Source: Fibrobacteria bacterium (GTDB lineage: Bacteria > Fibrobacterota > Fibrobacteria > UBA5070). Taken from it: a stretch of 64,000 bases of DNA. The notes beneath the pieces were generated by a model, which did no database searches, was not told where the DNA came from, and was given only the letters and a program-made list of their open reading frames with translations. Both the position numbers and the translations under genes were made by a program. Below are positions 33,830 through 41,163 of the stretch, piece after piece. Positions within the stretch are counted from its first letter, which is position 1, and each line of letters begins with the position of its first letter. The DNA lies in contig JACKCV010000001.1 of the NCBI GenBank assembly GCA_020633825.1, forward strand, positions 621,001 through 685,000, in the 5' to 3' direction.

Positions 33830-34339
33830 TCAAAGAGATTGGCAACTTACAATCTTTCGAAACGCTCGATTCTTTATAAAATCAACTTTTATACAGCTAT
33901 CCCTTTGGCCGCCACGAATAATTAGCGAACGGCCGGACATCCAGATTTTGCCGACTGAATTTATTGCAGATTCTCTATAAACCCTTCGCGCCTTTTGTGT
34001 TTTGATGTTGATCTCGCAAACTTCATTGTACGTAATCCAGTAGATTTTACTTGCGATCGAATCGTATGTTGGATCAAAAACAGGACCAGCCACGACAATA
34101 AACTCTGTTTCTTTTTTTGTAGTCCTAAATATGAGTGATAATCCATTATTTGTGAGACTTGGAGTTGTCTCAGAGGTTACAGCAGGCTTTCGATGGGTTA
34201 TCTTCTCAATTTTGCATTGCGTTTTTTCTTTTTGAATTGCATAGTATATGGCCAAGCATTCTCTTGGAATCATCGCTCCACATCCCACGACGCATTCACT
34301 TGAAGCAACAAGGATATTTAGAATAATTGCTGTAAACAT
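33830..34339 (-). CDS. Hypothetical exported protein, AT-rich
   Basis: A 169-residue protein with a short hydrophobic N-terminus (MFTAIILNILVASSECVVGC), possibly a signal. The remainder is beta-rich (NGLSLIFRTTKKETEFIVVAG, SKIYWITYNEVCEINIKTQKARRVY, RSLIIRGG), resembling one or two propeller blades. I do not recognise it. Its low GC contrasts with the carboxylase upstream and matches other cassette-associated genes, so it may be an orphan immunity gene. The residual frame upstream (ending at 34318) overlaps its start by about 20 bases. Confidence 0.55.
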   Translation of the reverse strand: MFTAIILNILVASSECVVGCGAMIPRECLAIYYAIQKEKTQCKIEKITHRKPAVTSETTPSLTNNGLSLIFRTTKKETEFIVVAGPVFDPTYDSIASKIYWITYNEVCEINIKTQKARRVYRESAINSVGKIWMSGRSLIIRGGQRDSCIKVDFIKNRAFRKIVSCQSL

Positions 34340-34560
34340 GGTTCACACAACAGTTGGGATTGTGGAAAGGACCAGACAGGAGTTCGCATTTCGGCATCAT
34401 CCGGAGTCACAGCTGGCGCCTGGTTTGGCAAGAACATCCCCAGAACAAAGGAGCCATAGCTTGCATTTCCGCAATCATCATTTGGGCCGTCTTTCTCGAA
34501 ATGATCTGCAAGTCCATTTTTGGGTCGACCTGGATTCTCTTGGCTGAGGCGCCTTTGAGG
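34318..34560 (-). pseudogene. Possible C-terminal remnant of a lost effector
   Basis: A minus-strand frame without a start ends at 34318 with residues such as HFEKDGPNDDCGNASYGSF and PAVTPDDAEMRTPVW. It is cut on its 5' side by transposase debris. Its overlap with the start of the exported protein at 34339 resembles the effector-immunity junctions elsewhere. A competing frame ends at 34407, so this is only a suggestion. Confidence 0.25.
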
Positions 34561-34586
34561 CTTCCCCTTTCGGAGGAGAGTTTCCC

Positions 34587-34760
34587 TTGGACAGTACGTC
34601 GTTCTACGCCCACATCCTTGGCCTGACGCCTCCCAGGCGCGTCTCGAACGTAGATCTGGACACGTCTCTTGGCGAGGTGCGCATCCAGGTGATCCATCGC
34701 TCCGAGACGCCCCTGCCCTGCCCGAACTGCGGCTCGGCGTGCAGTATCCACGACCGCAGC
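34587..34760 (+). pseudogene. ISL3-family transposase, N-terminal fragment
   Basis: About 57 residues match the ISL3 N-terminus: SFYAHILGLTPPRRVSNVDLD, LGEVRIQVIH and the first zinc-finger Cys pair CPNCGSACSIHDR. Beyond about 34760 the sequence switches to the antisense of an IS3-type gene. It is broken and cannot make a transposase. Confidence 0.75.
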
Positions 34761-34964
34761 TTTCTCCTGGGCGCTCAAGGCGTGGGAGGGTCGCGGGTGC
34801 AAGCTTCCGGGGCGGCGATCGGCCTCGATTCCGCGGGATTTCCATCGCTGGAAGGTCCGAGCATCGATCCCGACTACGTCGCAGGCCGGCTTCAATCGCG
34901 CCCCGTCTGTCTGTGCTCGCTCGATGGCGGAAACCAATTTCCGGCGATCTTCCAGGGCGATCAT
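34740..34964 (-). pseudogene. IS3-family transposase orfB, N-terminal fragment
   Basis: The ATG at 34964 overlaps the orfA stop (ATGA). The frame reads IALEDRRKLVSAIERAQTD, ACDVVGIDARTFQRWKSRG and RRPGSLHPRPSHALSAQEK, typical of the HTH-containing beginning of IS3-family OrfB. It is truncated where it meets the ISL3 fragment, so the DDE domain is lost. Confidence 0.7.
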
Positions 34965-35431
34965 TCGCCCTCGTCTCCTCGAAAGATCGCCTCGGCTTTT
35001 TTTGACAAGACCAGCAGAGCCGCCGTTTCGGCCAAGGCTTTCTCCTTGCGCCGCAGGTCCCGTTCCAGCTCCCTGATTCGTCTTCGCTGGGCGGCTGAGT
35101 CGGAGGATTCGCCGAGGGCGTCTGGAGCTTCCAGAGCCGTTCGCGCGGCACCCTTCCACTCCTCCAGATCACTCGGGAAGATCCCCTTGGAGCGACACCA
35201 AGCGGAACGCTCCTCCTCGCTCATCACCGATGTGGCGAGCAAGGCATCGAACCGGGCCGCCGAACTCCACTGCGTCCGGGGGGCACCTGTCGCCAACGCC
35301 TCCGAACGCCATCGCTCCAACGTGGATGAGGTGATACCCAACTCGGCCGAGAGTTGCTCCAAAGGGGCGCTCTCAGGCGGCAACAGGCGTGCTATTGCGC
35401 GGGCCTTGAATCGATCTCCGTATCGTGCCAT
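34961..35431 (-). CDS. IS3-family transposase orfA (from a truncated element)
   Basis: A 156-residue HTH protein: RYGDRFKARAIARLLPP, LEQLSAELGITSSTLERWRSEA and a coiled-coil tail with RIRELERDLRRKEKALAETA, as in IS3-group OrfA proteins. The frame is intact but its partner orfB is truncated, so the element is dead. It marks one side of a transposase graveyard between the guanidine operon and cassette F. Confidence 0.75.
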   Translation of the reverse strand: MARYGDRFKARAIARLLPPESAPLEQLSAELGITSSTLERWRSEALATGAPRTQWSSAARFDALLATSVMSEEERSAWCRSKGIFPSDLEEWKGAARTALEAPDALGESSDSAAQRRRIRELERDLRRKEKALAETAALLVLSKKAEAIFRGDEGE

Positions 35432-35581
35432 GATGCTTCAGTCCTCCGCCTCCAAAACACTACCTATTGGGGCGGCAACAAATCTGACGCTGGGGGGGTC
35501 CAATGCGTCGTAGGCTGACGGAGGCGTCGCTTTCTTCTAACCCCAAGGATTTTGGGTGAACCCTTTGGGCGTCGAATCAGT

Positions 35582-36382
35582 TTACAGCACTCCCCACATC
35601 CCCTTGGGCCTGCTATTGCATCTCCCCGAGCCAAGGATTTTATCTATGATGACTTTCCATTCCAGCGAGTCAAGGGTGTCTTTCCCCCATCCCGGCAAGT
35701 CAAGGAATGTTCCTACGGTGTCTTTCTCACAGGACGGAATGGTGCAGTCCAAAATTTGGCCGCCATCGCGATCTTTTATTTTAGGAATGAAACCTTCTTC
35801 GCAGGCATCTTCCACCCTCGGCAAGGGTTGTTTTTTGATCAGTTTGCCAGATTTATTGAATGTGAATGAACTATCATTTCCATAGTATCCACCGAAACTG
35901 AAGTCCCATGAAGAGTGGTAGCCGACACAGTTGTTGCATGCGATGCCCTCTCCTTCCCAAAACGCTAGGCAATTATCATAAATTGCAGGAACAATTATTG
36001 AGAAGTTTGATAGTTTAAAATATCCGCACTTGTAGTCGTCGCGGGTGCGAAATCTGCTGACTCCGCCTGGGGAGCTTGGGTAATCACGTGATCCCCACCT
36101 GATTCCTGGGATAACGACTATTCCTTTTTTATTGACTGCGACCATTTCTGGGAGGCCGTCTACAATTTCGATAGTTGCGAATCCGTATTTGTTGAAGCGG
36201 AGTTTGTGCATATGTTTTTTCTTGACTTTCCTTATGGTTCCATGCATTTCAAAACACTCAGAATACCAGAAACGGACATTGCTATTGCGTGAAGCCGGGC
36301 AAGGTTCCTCGGCTTGAGTGACAGTGAGGGAGGGTAAGACCAGGGTGCACAAAATTGCAATGATTCGTAGTGGCGTGATCAT
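35582..36382 (-). CDS. Exported WG-repeat-like protein, possible orphan immunity protein
   Basis: A 266-residue protein with signal peptide MITPLRIIAILCTLVLPSLTVTQA. The ATG at 36382 overlaps the stop of the small upstream gene (TAATG), which favours it over the ATG at 36397. The mature part has WG/KWG-like strands (FNKYGFATIEIVDGLPEMVAVNKKGIVVIPG, FTFNKSGKLIKK) and several Cys residues (GIACNNCVGYH, CTIPSCEKD). I assign no function. It is the last gene of the broken cassette F run. Confidence 0.65.
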   Translation of the reverse strand: MITPLRIIAILCTLVLPSLTVTQAEEPCPASRNSNVRFWYSECFEMHGTIRKVKKKHMHKLRFNKYGFATIEIVDGLPEMVAVNKKGIVVIPGIRWGSRDYPSSPGGVSRFRTRDDYKCGYFKLSNFSIIVPAIYDNCLAFWEGEGIACNNCVGYHSSWDFSFGGYYGNDSSFTFNKSGKLIKKQPLPRVEDACEEGFIPKIKDRDGGQILDCTIPSCEKDTVGTFLDLPGWGKDTLDSLEWKVIIDKILGSGRCNSRPKGMWGVL

Positions 36383-36537
36383 TAGCGAAGCTCCCAAAAA
36401 TCAATTGTTTGCGTTTGAAGAGACCCTTCCTTGGTATTCTTCACGGGGTAGAGGGGGCTGTGGGGAAGAGTAGGGCTTTTCTTCACAACGAGCCGACAAG
36501 AAGGCGAATCTGGTTTAAGGTCTAGGGTGGATTTCAT
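36382..36537 (-). CDS. Small hypothetical protein, 51 aa
   Basis: A short frame between the cassette F lipoprotein and the WG-like gene. The ATG at 36537 lies 28 bases after the lipoprotein stop, and its TAA overlaps the next ATG. Residues include SCRLVVKKSP and KNTKEGSLQTQTIDFWELR. Coupling to its neighbours is the main support. It could be the tail of a degraded gene, since the same frame is open further upstream to 36759. Confidence 0.35.
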   Translation of the reverse strand: MKSTLDLKPDSPSCRLVVKKSPTLPHSPLYPVKNTKEGSLQTQTIDFWELR

Positions 36538-36565
36538 GTGGACTCCATGTTGCTGGACTGTTTCC

Positions 36566-37303
36566 CTATGGAGACACGTTCCCCAAAACCGCCAAGGGAA
36601 GTCCGGACTTCGCGAGCCATTCGGCCAGAACTTGAACTTCCCCCATGCGGATTCTCGGGTGAGGCTCCAGCACCACGAGCCTGATACGAGGGTACCTCCG
36701 TCGGGTCGTCCCGACAAGAGCGTCCGCCCATTTTCCATCGGCGTTTGGGGTATCGCCACGGCGGCGTCCAGTCAGGAACTCCGGATGCCAGGATGCCCCG
36801 TCACGCAAAGCGGGATCTTCCGGGATCGGCGCGATCCCGGAGCCGACGACAAGGCTGTCCTCCAACAATTGCAGTTGAACGATGCTGTCCTGAAAGCGTT
36901 CAGAAGCTTCGGAACGATCCCACAAGCGGATCTCCACGCATTTCCCCTGTTCGCAAAGCTTGACCATGCGCACGCCGGCCTGGGCAATGGCCCGCAAGAG
37001 CGGCTTGACCAGACCAAAGACCAGTTCTGGAGCACAATGAATTTCAAGCACGGGGGAATCCAGTCTTGCCACGAACTGTCGCAAGGGTTCCACCCGATCA
37101 TCCTTGGGCATCCGCCGATCTTGGGGATACAGGCTGTCGGGAAAATCCAGGAAACTGTCCTGGGCATTGACCACCAGGGGCCCGAGCATTCGGCCATCGA
37201 TCCTTAGCCCACTGGAGTCCAGGTCCATGCGAAGGTTCGGGCCCATGTTGCAACCGACAAGGCAGAAGAGCCACGCAAGACTCACGAGCAGCCAATGCTT
37301 CAT
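36566..37303 (-). CDS. Lipoprotein, probable orphan immunity protein of cassette F
   Basis: A 245-residue lipoprotein with signal MKHWLLVSLAWLFCLVGC (lipobox LVGC). The ATG at 37303 overlaps the TGA of the truncated gene upstream (ATGA), the same coupling seen at the intact effector-immunity junctions. The mature protein is acidic and beta-alpha in appearance (LEIHCAPELVFGLVKPLLRAIAQ, IQ-rich middle, RIRLVVLEPHPRIRMGEVQVLAEWLAKSGLPLAVLG); no family is recognised. Its effector has been destroyed by the IS, so it is now an orphan. Confidence 0.7.
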   Translation of the reverse strand: MKHWLLVSLAWLFCLVGCNMGPNLRMDLDSSGLRIDGRMLGPLVVNAQDSFLDFPDSLYPQDRRMPKDDRVEPLRQFVARLDSPVLEIHCAPELVFGLVKPLLRAIAQAGVRMVKLCEQGKCVEIRLWDRSEASERFQDSIVQLQLLEDSLVVGSGIAPIPEDPALRDGASWHPEFLTGRRRGDTPNADGKWADALVGTTRRRYPRIRLVVLEPHPRIRMGEVQVLAEWLAKSGLPLAVLGNVSP

Positions 37304-37582
37304 GGACGAAGATCCCTGCAAGTGGGGCCGATCGTCCGAATGGTTCCCATCCGATCCTGCTCGAAGCCGTATTCGATCATCAGCAGCGGTTCGAAATGAG
37401 TGAAGTCCATGGCCCGCACCAACTGTAATCGTGCATCCCAACGATAGGCAACCGAAAGCGGACGGTTACCCGGGGCATCGATGAAGACCAAATCGAACCC
37501 GTTGACGTTTTGATAGAGCTTCTCATAACTAGAATCTGGAAGGAAATAGGGATTCCCCCCATCATCTGGCGGATCATTGTAC
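37300..37582 (-). pseudogene. C-terminal remnant of effector F, truncated by an IS
   Basis: The frame enters from the IS boundary at 37583 and reads about 94 residues (YEKLYQNVNGFDLVFIDAPG, SVAYRWDARLQLVRAMDFTH, MIEYGFEQDRMGTIRT) to a TGA that overlaps the lipoprotein ATG. On the other side of the IS sits the first ten codons of a carrier gene. The parsimonious reading is a carrier-effector gene whose middle was deleted when the IS inserted. The toxin type cannot be told. Confidence 0.6.
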
Positions 37583-37621
37583 TGAATCGCCCCGGGTTTG
37601 GAGTCGAGCACCTGGTTTGAG

Positions 37622-38524
37622 TCACACCGAGATGGTGGACCCGATGTTTGCATAGTAGTCGGCTTCGACCTCTGCGGGTGGACGGTAGTCCAACGGCCCG
37701 AACAGGCGGCGGTTGTTGAACCATTCCACCCACACCATCGTGGCCCACTCGACCTCCTCCAGATTCCGCCACGACGACCTTCGCCGGATCACCTCGGTCT
37801 TGAAGAGCCCGTTGATGGTCTCGGCCAAGGCGTTGTCGTAGGAATCGCCCACGGTGCCGGTCGATGCCTTCACCCCCGCCTCCACCAGGCGAATGCTGTA
37901 GCGGATTGCAAGGTATTGCACGCCCTTGTCGCTGTGGTGGACCAGTCCATCCTCCGGTGTGGGCTTGCGGGCGCATAGGGCCTGTTCCAAGGCATCCAGG
38001 ACAAAGTCCGTACGCATGGAGTAGGACACCTTCCAACCCACGATGACGCGGGCGAACACGTCTACCACGAAGGCCACGAACACGAATCCGGACCAGGTCG
38101 ACACGTAGGTGAAATCGGCGACCCACAGCTGGTTTGGGCGCTGGGCGTGGAACTGGCGGCGCACCAGATCCGTCGGGCTGGAAGCCTTCGGATCCTGCAC
38201 GGTCGTCTGGATCCCCTTGTCGCGTCGCACACCCACCAAACCGTGCTTTCGCATCAGGCGCGCTATCCTGCAGCGAGGGATTTCGACCAGGTCCCGCTTC
38301 AATTGCTCCCACACCTTGCGGACTCCGTAAAGCTGGCCGCTTTCGTCCCAAACCCGTCGAATCTGGATCAGCGACTGCTCGTCGGATTTGGCGCGATCCG
38401 ATCGAAGATCCGGACGGAGGGTCCGTCGTCTACGCAGTCGGTAGGCGGAGGAGGCAACCTGCAGGATCTTGCAGATCGGTTCGACCCCGAAGTCCGCCCG
38501 ATGAGCGTCGATGAAGGCGCTCAC
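37622..38524 (-). CDS. IS3-family transposase OrfB (DDE)
   Basis: A 300-residue integrase-core protein: HTH_21-like IRRVWDESGQLYGVRKVWEQL, then the rve domain with Asp in WVADFTYV, Asp in HHSDKGVQY and Glu in ALAETINGLFKTE, completing the DDE triad, plus WFNNRRLFGPLDYRPPAE. A GTG at 38524 overlaps the orfA stop (GTGA); in vivo a -1 frameshift could fuse OrfA and OrfB as in other IS3 elements. The frame is intact. Confidence 0.88.
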   Translation of the reverse strand: MSAFIDAHRADFGVEPICKILQVASSAYRLRRRRTLRPDLRSDRAKSDEQSLIQIRRVWDESGQLYGVRKVWEQLKRDLVEIPRCRIARLMRKHGLVGVRRDKGIQTTVQDPKASSPTDLVRRQFHAQRPNQLWVADFTYVSTWSGFVFVAFVVDVFARVIVGWKVSYSMRTDFVLDALEQALCARKPTPEDGLVHHSDKGVQYLAIRYSIRLVEAGVKASTGTVGDSYDNALAETINGLFKTEVIRRRSSWRNLEEVEWATMVWVEWFNNRRLFGPLDYRPPAEVEADYYANIGSTISV

Positions 38525-38838
38525 TTCTGCTGGCGGTCGAACTCCGCCTTCGCGAAAAACGCACTGGCCAGGCGGAGGATCTCGTTGGTCCGGCGAAGTT
38601 CCTTGACCTCCCGCTCCAGAGCCTTGATCCGCTCCTTCTCCGAGCTGGTCGGCCCTTCCCGCCGACCTCCATCCCGCTCGTATTGGCGGACCCAACTCAA
38701 CACCGTGGCCGCATGGCAGCCCAGCTTCTGGGCAACAGACGTCACCGCCTGCCATTGGGATTTGTGCTGGGCTTCCTGCTCTAGGACAAGCTGGACCGAA
38801 CGCTCACGAACCTCAGACGAGAACTTGCTCACTCCCAT
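38521..38838 (-). CDS. IS3-family transposase OrfA
   Basis: A 105-residue HTH protein: KFSSEVRERSVQLVLEQE, VAQKLGCHAATVLSWVRQYERD and a leucine-zipper-like tail (IKALEREVKELRRTNEILRLASAFFA). It is standard in length and motif for OrfA of the IS2/IS51-like groups. It begins 53 bases inside the right end of the element. Confidence 0.88.
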   Translation of the reverse strand: MGVSKFSSEVRERSVQLVLEQEAQHKSQWQAVTSVAQKLGCHAATVLSWVRQYERDGGRREGPTSSEKERIKALEREVKELRRTNEILRLASAFFAKAEFDRQQK

Positions 38839-38891
38839 GATGACTCCTCTTTCTCAAGTGTAGGAGTCGACTCAATTCCCGGGGCGATTCA

Positions 38892-38921
38892 GGGGGATCC
38901 ATGGGCGTGGGGTGCATTCAT
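38892..38921 (-). pseudogene. First ten codons of carrier F
   Basis: The ATG at 38921 reads MNAPHAHGSP and then runs into the IS end. This matches the carrier N-termini (MNSPYPHASP in E, MNVPYPHASP in D). The leader upstream is a 72-base identical copy of the carrier D leader. It shows that a sixth carrier once started here. Confidence 0.75.
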
Positions 38922-38928
38922 GGGGGTC

Positions 38929-39000
38929 AATCAAGTATGAGAGGGGAATTCAGAATGTGGACCGGCCGAGGCGACGGGCGGATCCTGTAAAACTATGCCC
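38929..39000 (-). repeat. Carrier leader direct repeat, copy 1
   Basis: These 72 bases are identical and in the same orientation to 43058-43129. They include the upstream region of the broken carrier F. A second matching block (CGAGGAGGGTTGCGTT) follows after a short divergent gap in both copies. On the minus strand CATAGTTTTAC within it may be promoter sequence. Confidence 0.85.
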
Positions 39001-39073
39001 CAAACCGGCGAGGAGGGTTGCGTTCAAGGGAAGCGGATGGGGGGGGGCGAGAAGCAAGATGGATCCTACCCGT

Positions 39074-39613
39074 TCAGTCATCAGGGAAAACGGCAGGTCC
39101 GGGGCGAGGGATGATGTGGTGGAAAATGGAGTCATACAACCGGCTTCGATCTTTGCCTTGAAGCCCACAGGGGCCGTCAAGGACGCTTGTGGCCCCCACT
39201 CCGATGGTGTGTCTGCAGTCGTACAGGGCGACCTTTCGGACCTGGAAACGAACGGAGTCCCCTTGATAGAAGGTGAATCGGAAGTGGTATTTCTCCTTGC
39301 GAGGGTCAAGTGGTGGCAAAACGGTTTTGAAGGGAACCGTGCGTATGTACTCCTTTTTTTGTGAACCCACCCATTCGACAAGGAGTGTGTCTGGAAGTGA
39401 GCTTTGGCATCCAACATCGATGCTTTCGGTTCCGAAGCTCGATGAGTTAAACGTGGATGAGTCTGTTTTCATGAAAATGACAGACACTCCTTCAGGGATT
39501 CGAGTTCGGCATTCGAAGTCGAAATACGTTATTGGTTCTTTGGAATGGGTTATCGGTGCGATGTAGCATCCGGAAAGGATAAGAGGTAACAAGGCAAGCA
39601 GTTTTTTTCTCAT
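39074..39613 (-). CDS. Lipoprotein, candidate immunity protein for the Tle1-type lipase
   Basis: A 179-residue protein with signal MRKKLLALLPLILSGC (lipobox LSGC). The ATG at 39613 overlaps the lipase stop (ATGA), which selects this start over the ATG at 39622. The mature part is beta-rich (ITYFDFECRTRIPEGVSVIFMK, YHFRFTFYQGDSVRFQVRKVALYDC). Known Tle1-type lipases are neutralised by periplasmic lipoproteins encoded next door; position, export and overlap all agree here. No sequence family was recognised. Confidence 0.75.
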   Translation of the reverse strand: MRKKLLALLPLILSGCYIAPITHSKEPITYFDFECRTRIPEGVSVIFMKTDSSTFNSSSFGTESIDVGCQSSLPDTLLVEWVGSQKKEYIRTVPFKTVLPPLDPRKEKYHFRFTFYQGDSVRFQVRKVALYDCRHTIGVGATSVLDGPCGLQGKDRSRLYDSIFHHIIPRPGPAVFPDD

Positions 39614-41127
39614 GAGTTGCATCCACCGAAGTAAATTGTTCGCGTGTGCCCGCTAGTGGTAAAATATCGGGAATCGTGCACGAAATGGGTCACGCAGGTG
39701 CGGAATTCATCGAAGATGGGAGAGAGAAGTTCCTCCAGGACCTCTGGTTGGATCGTATTGTTCTGGTAGAGGGACAATGGGTGAACCATTAGCTTTTCGA
39801 ATTGTATTCTTCTGTTCTTTGGTAATTCGTTGAGACCCTTCCACTTCGCACCCGCTTTGGTCGTCCTCTCGATCATCATCCATAAGGAAATGCGTGATAG
39901 GCTATTGTCGAGAACTCGCATACGAGGATCGGGAGGCGCCTCGGTTTGGACTTCGAGTGTGCGCGTTGGGGAGCCTGCCGCTTGTTCATGACGTTGCATC
40001 TCAAATGCCTGCCAAGCGGGATCTATTTCCTTCATGCGATCCATGACTTGGATTCGGGTTTCTGGAGTATTCCGGAATAGGCCTCGTGGAGTGGCCCCGA
40101 GACGCATGCGCGTATCCATCGTGCGATACACATATTCATTGATCGATTCTCCCGGAAGATGAGGCAATGGAGCCATTTCTGGAATCCATTCTTCCGGGCC
40201 ATATCCGCCACCCACATCCGCATGGACTCCGGGGACAATCCATTCCTCCCAGGCATCCTCGGGTGAGGCCGTGTCTGGAAATTTGGTGCGGTGTCGGTAC
40301 TCCTCCCATTCTTCAGGAGAAAGATCCACTCCAGTAATGTCCAGTCCGGCAATGTACCTGAGTGGTCTTTCCGGGAAGTGAACCTCAAGGTTTCGAGGGG
40401 GGCAGCGAATGCTCCAAAGATCAAATTGTGAACGAATTTCTAGTTGTGACACCAAATGAACCACCTTCCGAACTCGTTTAGAGCTGACGGTTGGATCGAA
40501 TTTCTCACAGAATTTTTCCAACTCCATGTTGACATCCAAGTCCAATGGGTTGCCGGGGATTCCCACGGATACAACGGTATCGAATAACCCCATGAGATCT
40601 ACACTAATGGAGATGTCTTGGAGATCGAATCGGCGTAGCCATACTGGGTCATGCAATCGATTGACGAAAATGCGTGCTGCAGCAGCCCCCCGGCTGAAAC
40701 CAAAAAGGCGAAGTGTGACTTTCGCATTGGGGAACTCCTGTGAGGTGTCCCTCAAGTACTTGAATGCGCTCTCACACCGATCATCCATTCCCCAGCCTGT
40801 GGCTTGCGCCCCGTCTTCGAATCCCCCCGAGGTGCCAATGCCATGGACATAGTGCTTGCCCCAATGAACATCACCTCCGGTTTCTTGCGGGTGCAGCTCG
40901 AAGAGTTTGGCCAAGTTGGTCTCTTCCTTCTTAGGAGTGTCACGTTCCAGGTTATTTCCTGTGCCATCAAAGAAAATACCCAGTTCCAGTGTTTTAATGG
41001 TCTTAGCGGGTTCAGAGCATTCGCTCAACGAGGGCAATCGATCGGGAATCCGTTTGAGTTGAATGGGGCGGCGGGCTCCCTTCAAATTGTAAACGGGGCT
41101 ATTCGACGGTGCCATCTTGGTTCCCAC
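39610..41127 (-). CDS. Tle1-type phospholipase effector (DUF2235 hydrolase), trans cargo of carrier D
   Basis: A 505-residue alpha/beta hydrolase. The diagnostic DUF2235/Tle1 motifs are all present: FFDGTGNN (52-59), nucleophile elbow GFSRG (Ser145), LFDTV (Asp183) and PGVHADVGGGY (His302). The family includes antibacterial type VI phospholipases that hydrolyse membrane phospholipids from the periplasmic side. It lacks a signal peptide, so it must be delivered or exported by a partner. It begins 36 bases after carrier D, which carries no toxin domain, and ends overlapping a lipoprotein gene. AT-richer than the carrier. Confidence 0.92.
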   Translation of the reverse strand: MGTKMAPSNSPVYNLKGARRPIQLKRIPDRLPSLSECSEPAKTIKTLELGIFFDGTGNNLERDTPKKEETNLAKLFELHPQETGGDVHWGKHYVHGIGTSGGFEDGAQATGWGMDDRCESAFKYLRDTSQEFPNAKVTLRLFGFSRGAAAARIFVNRLHDPVWLRRFDLQDISISVDLMGLFDTVVSVGIPGNPLDLDVNMELEKFCEKFDPTVSSKRVRKVVHLVSQLEIRSQFDLWSIRCPPRNLEVHFPERPLRYIAGLDITGVDLSPEEWEEYRHRTKFPDTASPEDAWEEWIVPGVHADVGGGYGPEEWIPEMAPLPHLPGESINEYVYRTMDTRMRLGATPRGLFRNTPETRIQVMDRMKEIDPAWQAFEMQRHEQAAGSPTRTLEVQTEAPPDPRMRVLDNSLSRISLWMMIERTTKAGAKWKGLNELPKNRRIQFEKLMVHPLSLYQNNTIQPEVLEELLSPIFDEFRTCVTHFVHDSRYFTTSGHTRTIYFGGCNS

Positions 41128-41163
41128 CTTTGGTGTTGTCTTGGCTTGGTTGTTGATGATCCA

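Larger units (their letters stand above)
37583..38891 (-). mobile_element. IS3-family insertion sequence, structurally complete
   Basis: The element is 1309 bases with imperfect terminal inverted repeats beginning TGAATCGCCCCGGG at both ends and continuing with matching blocks (GAGTCGA, TTGAG). It contains orfA and orfB with an intact DDE transposase. The flanks show no target-site duplication (left ..GTAC, right GGGGG..), which suggests an insertion followed by adjacent deletion. The outer sequences are the start of a carrier gene on one side and the tail of an effector on the other. Confidence 0.85.
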
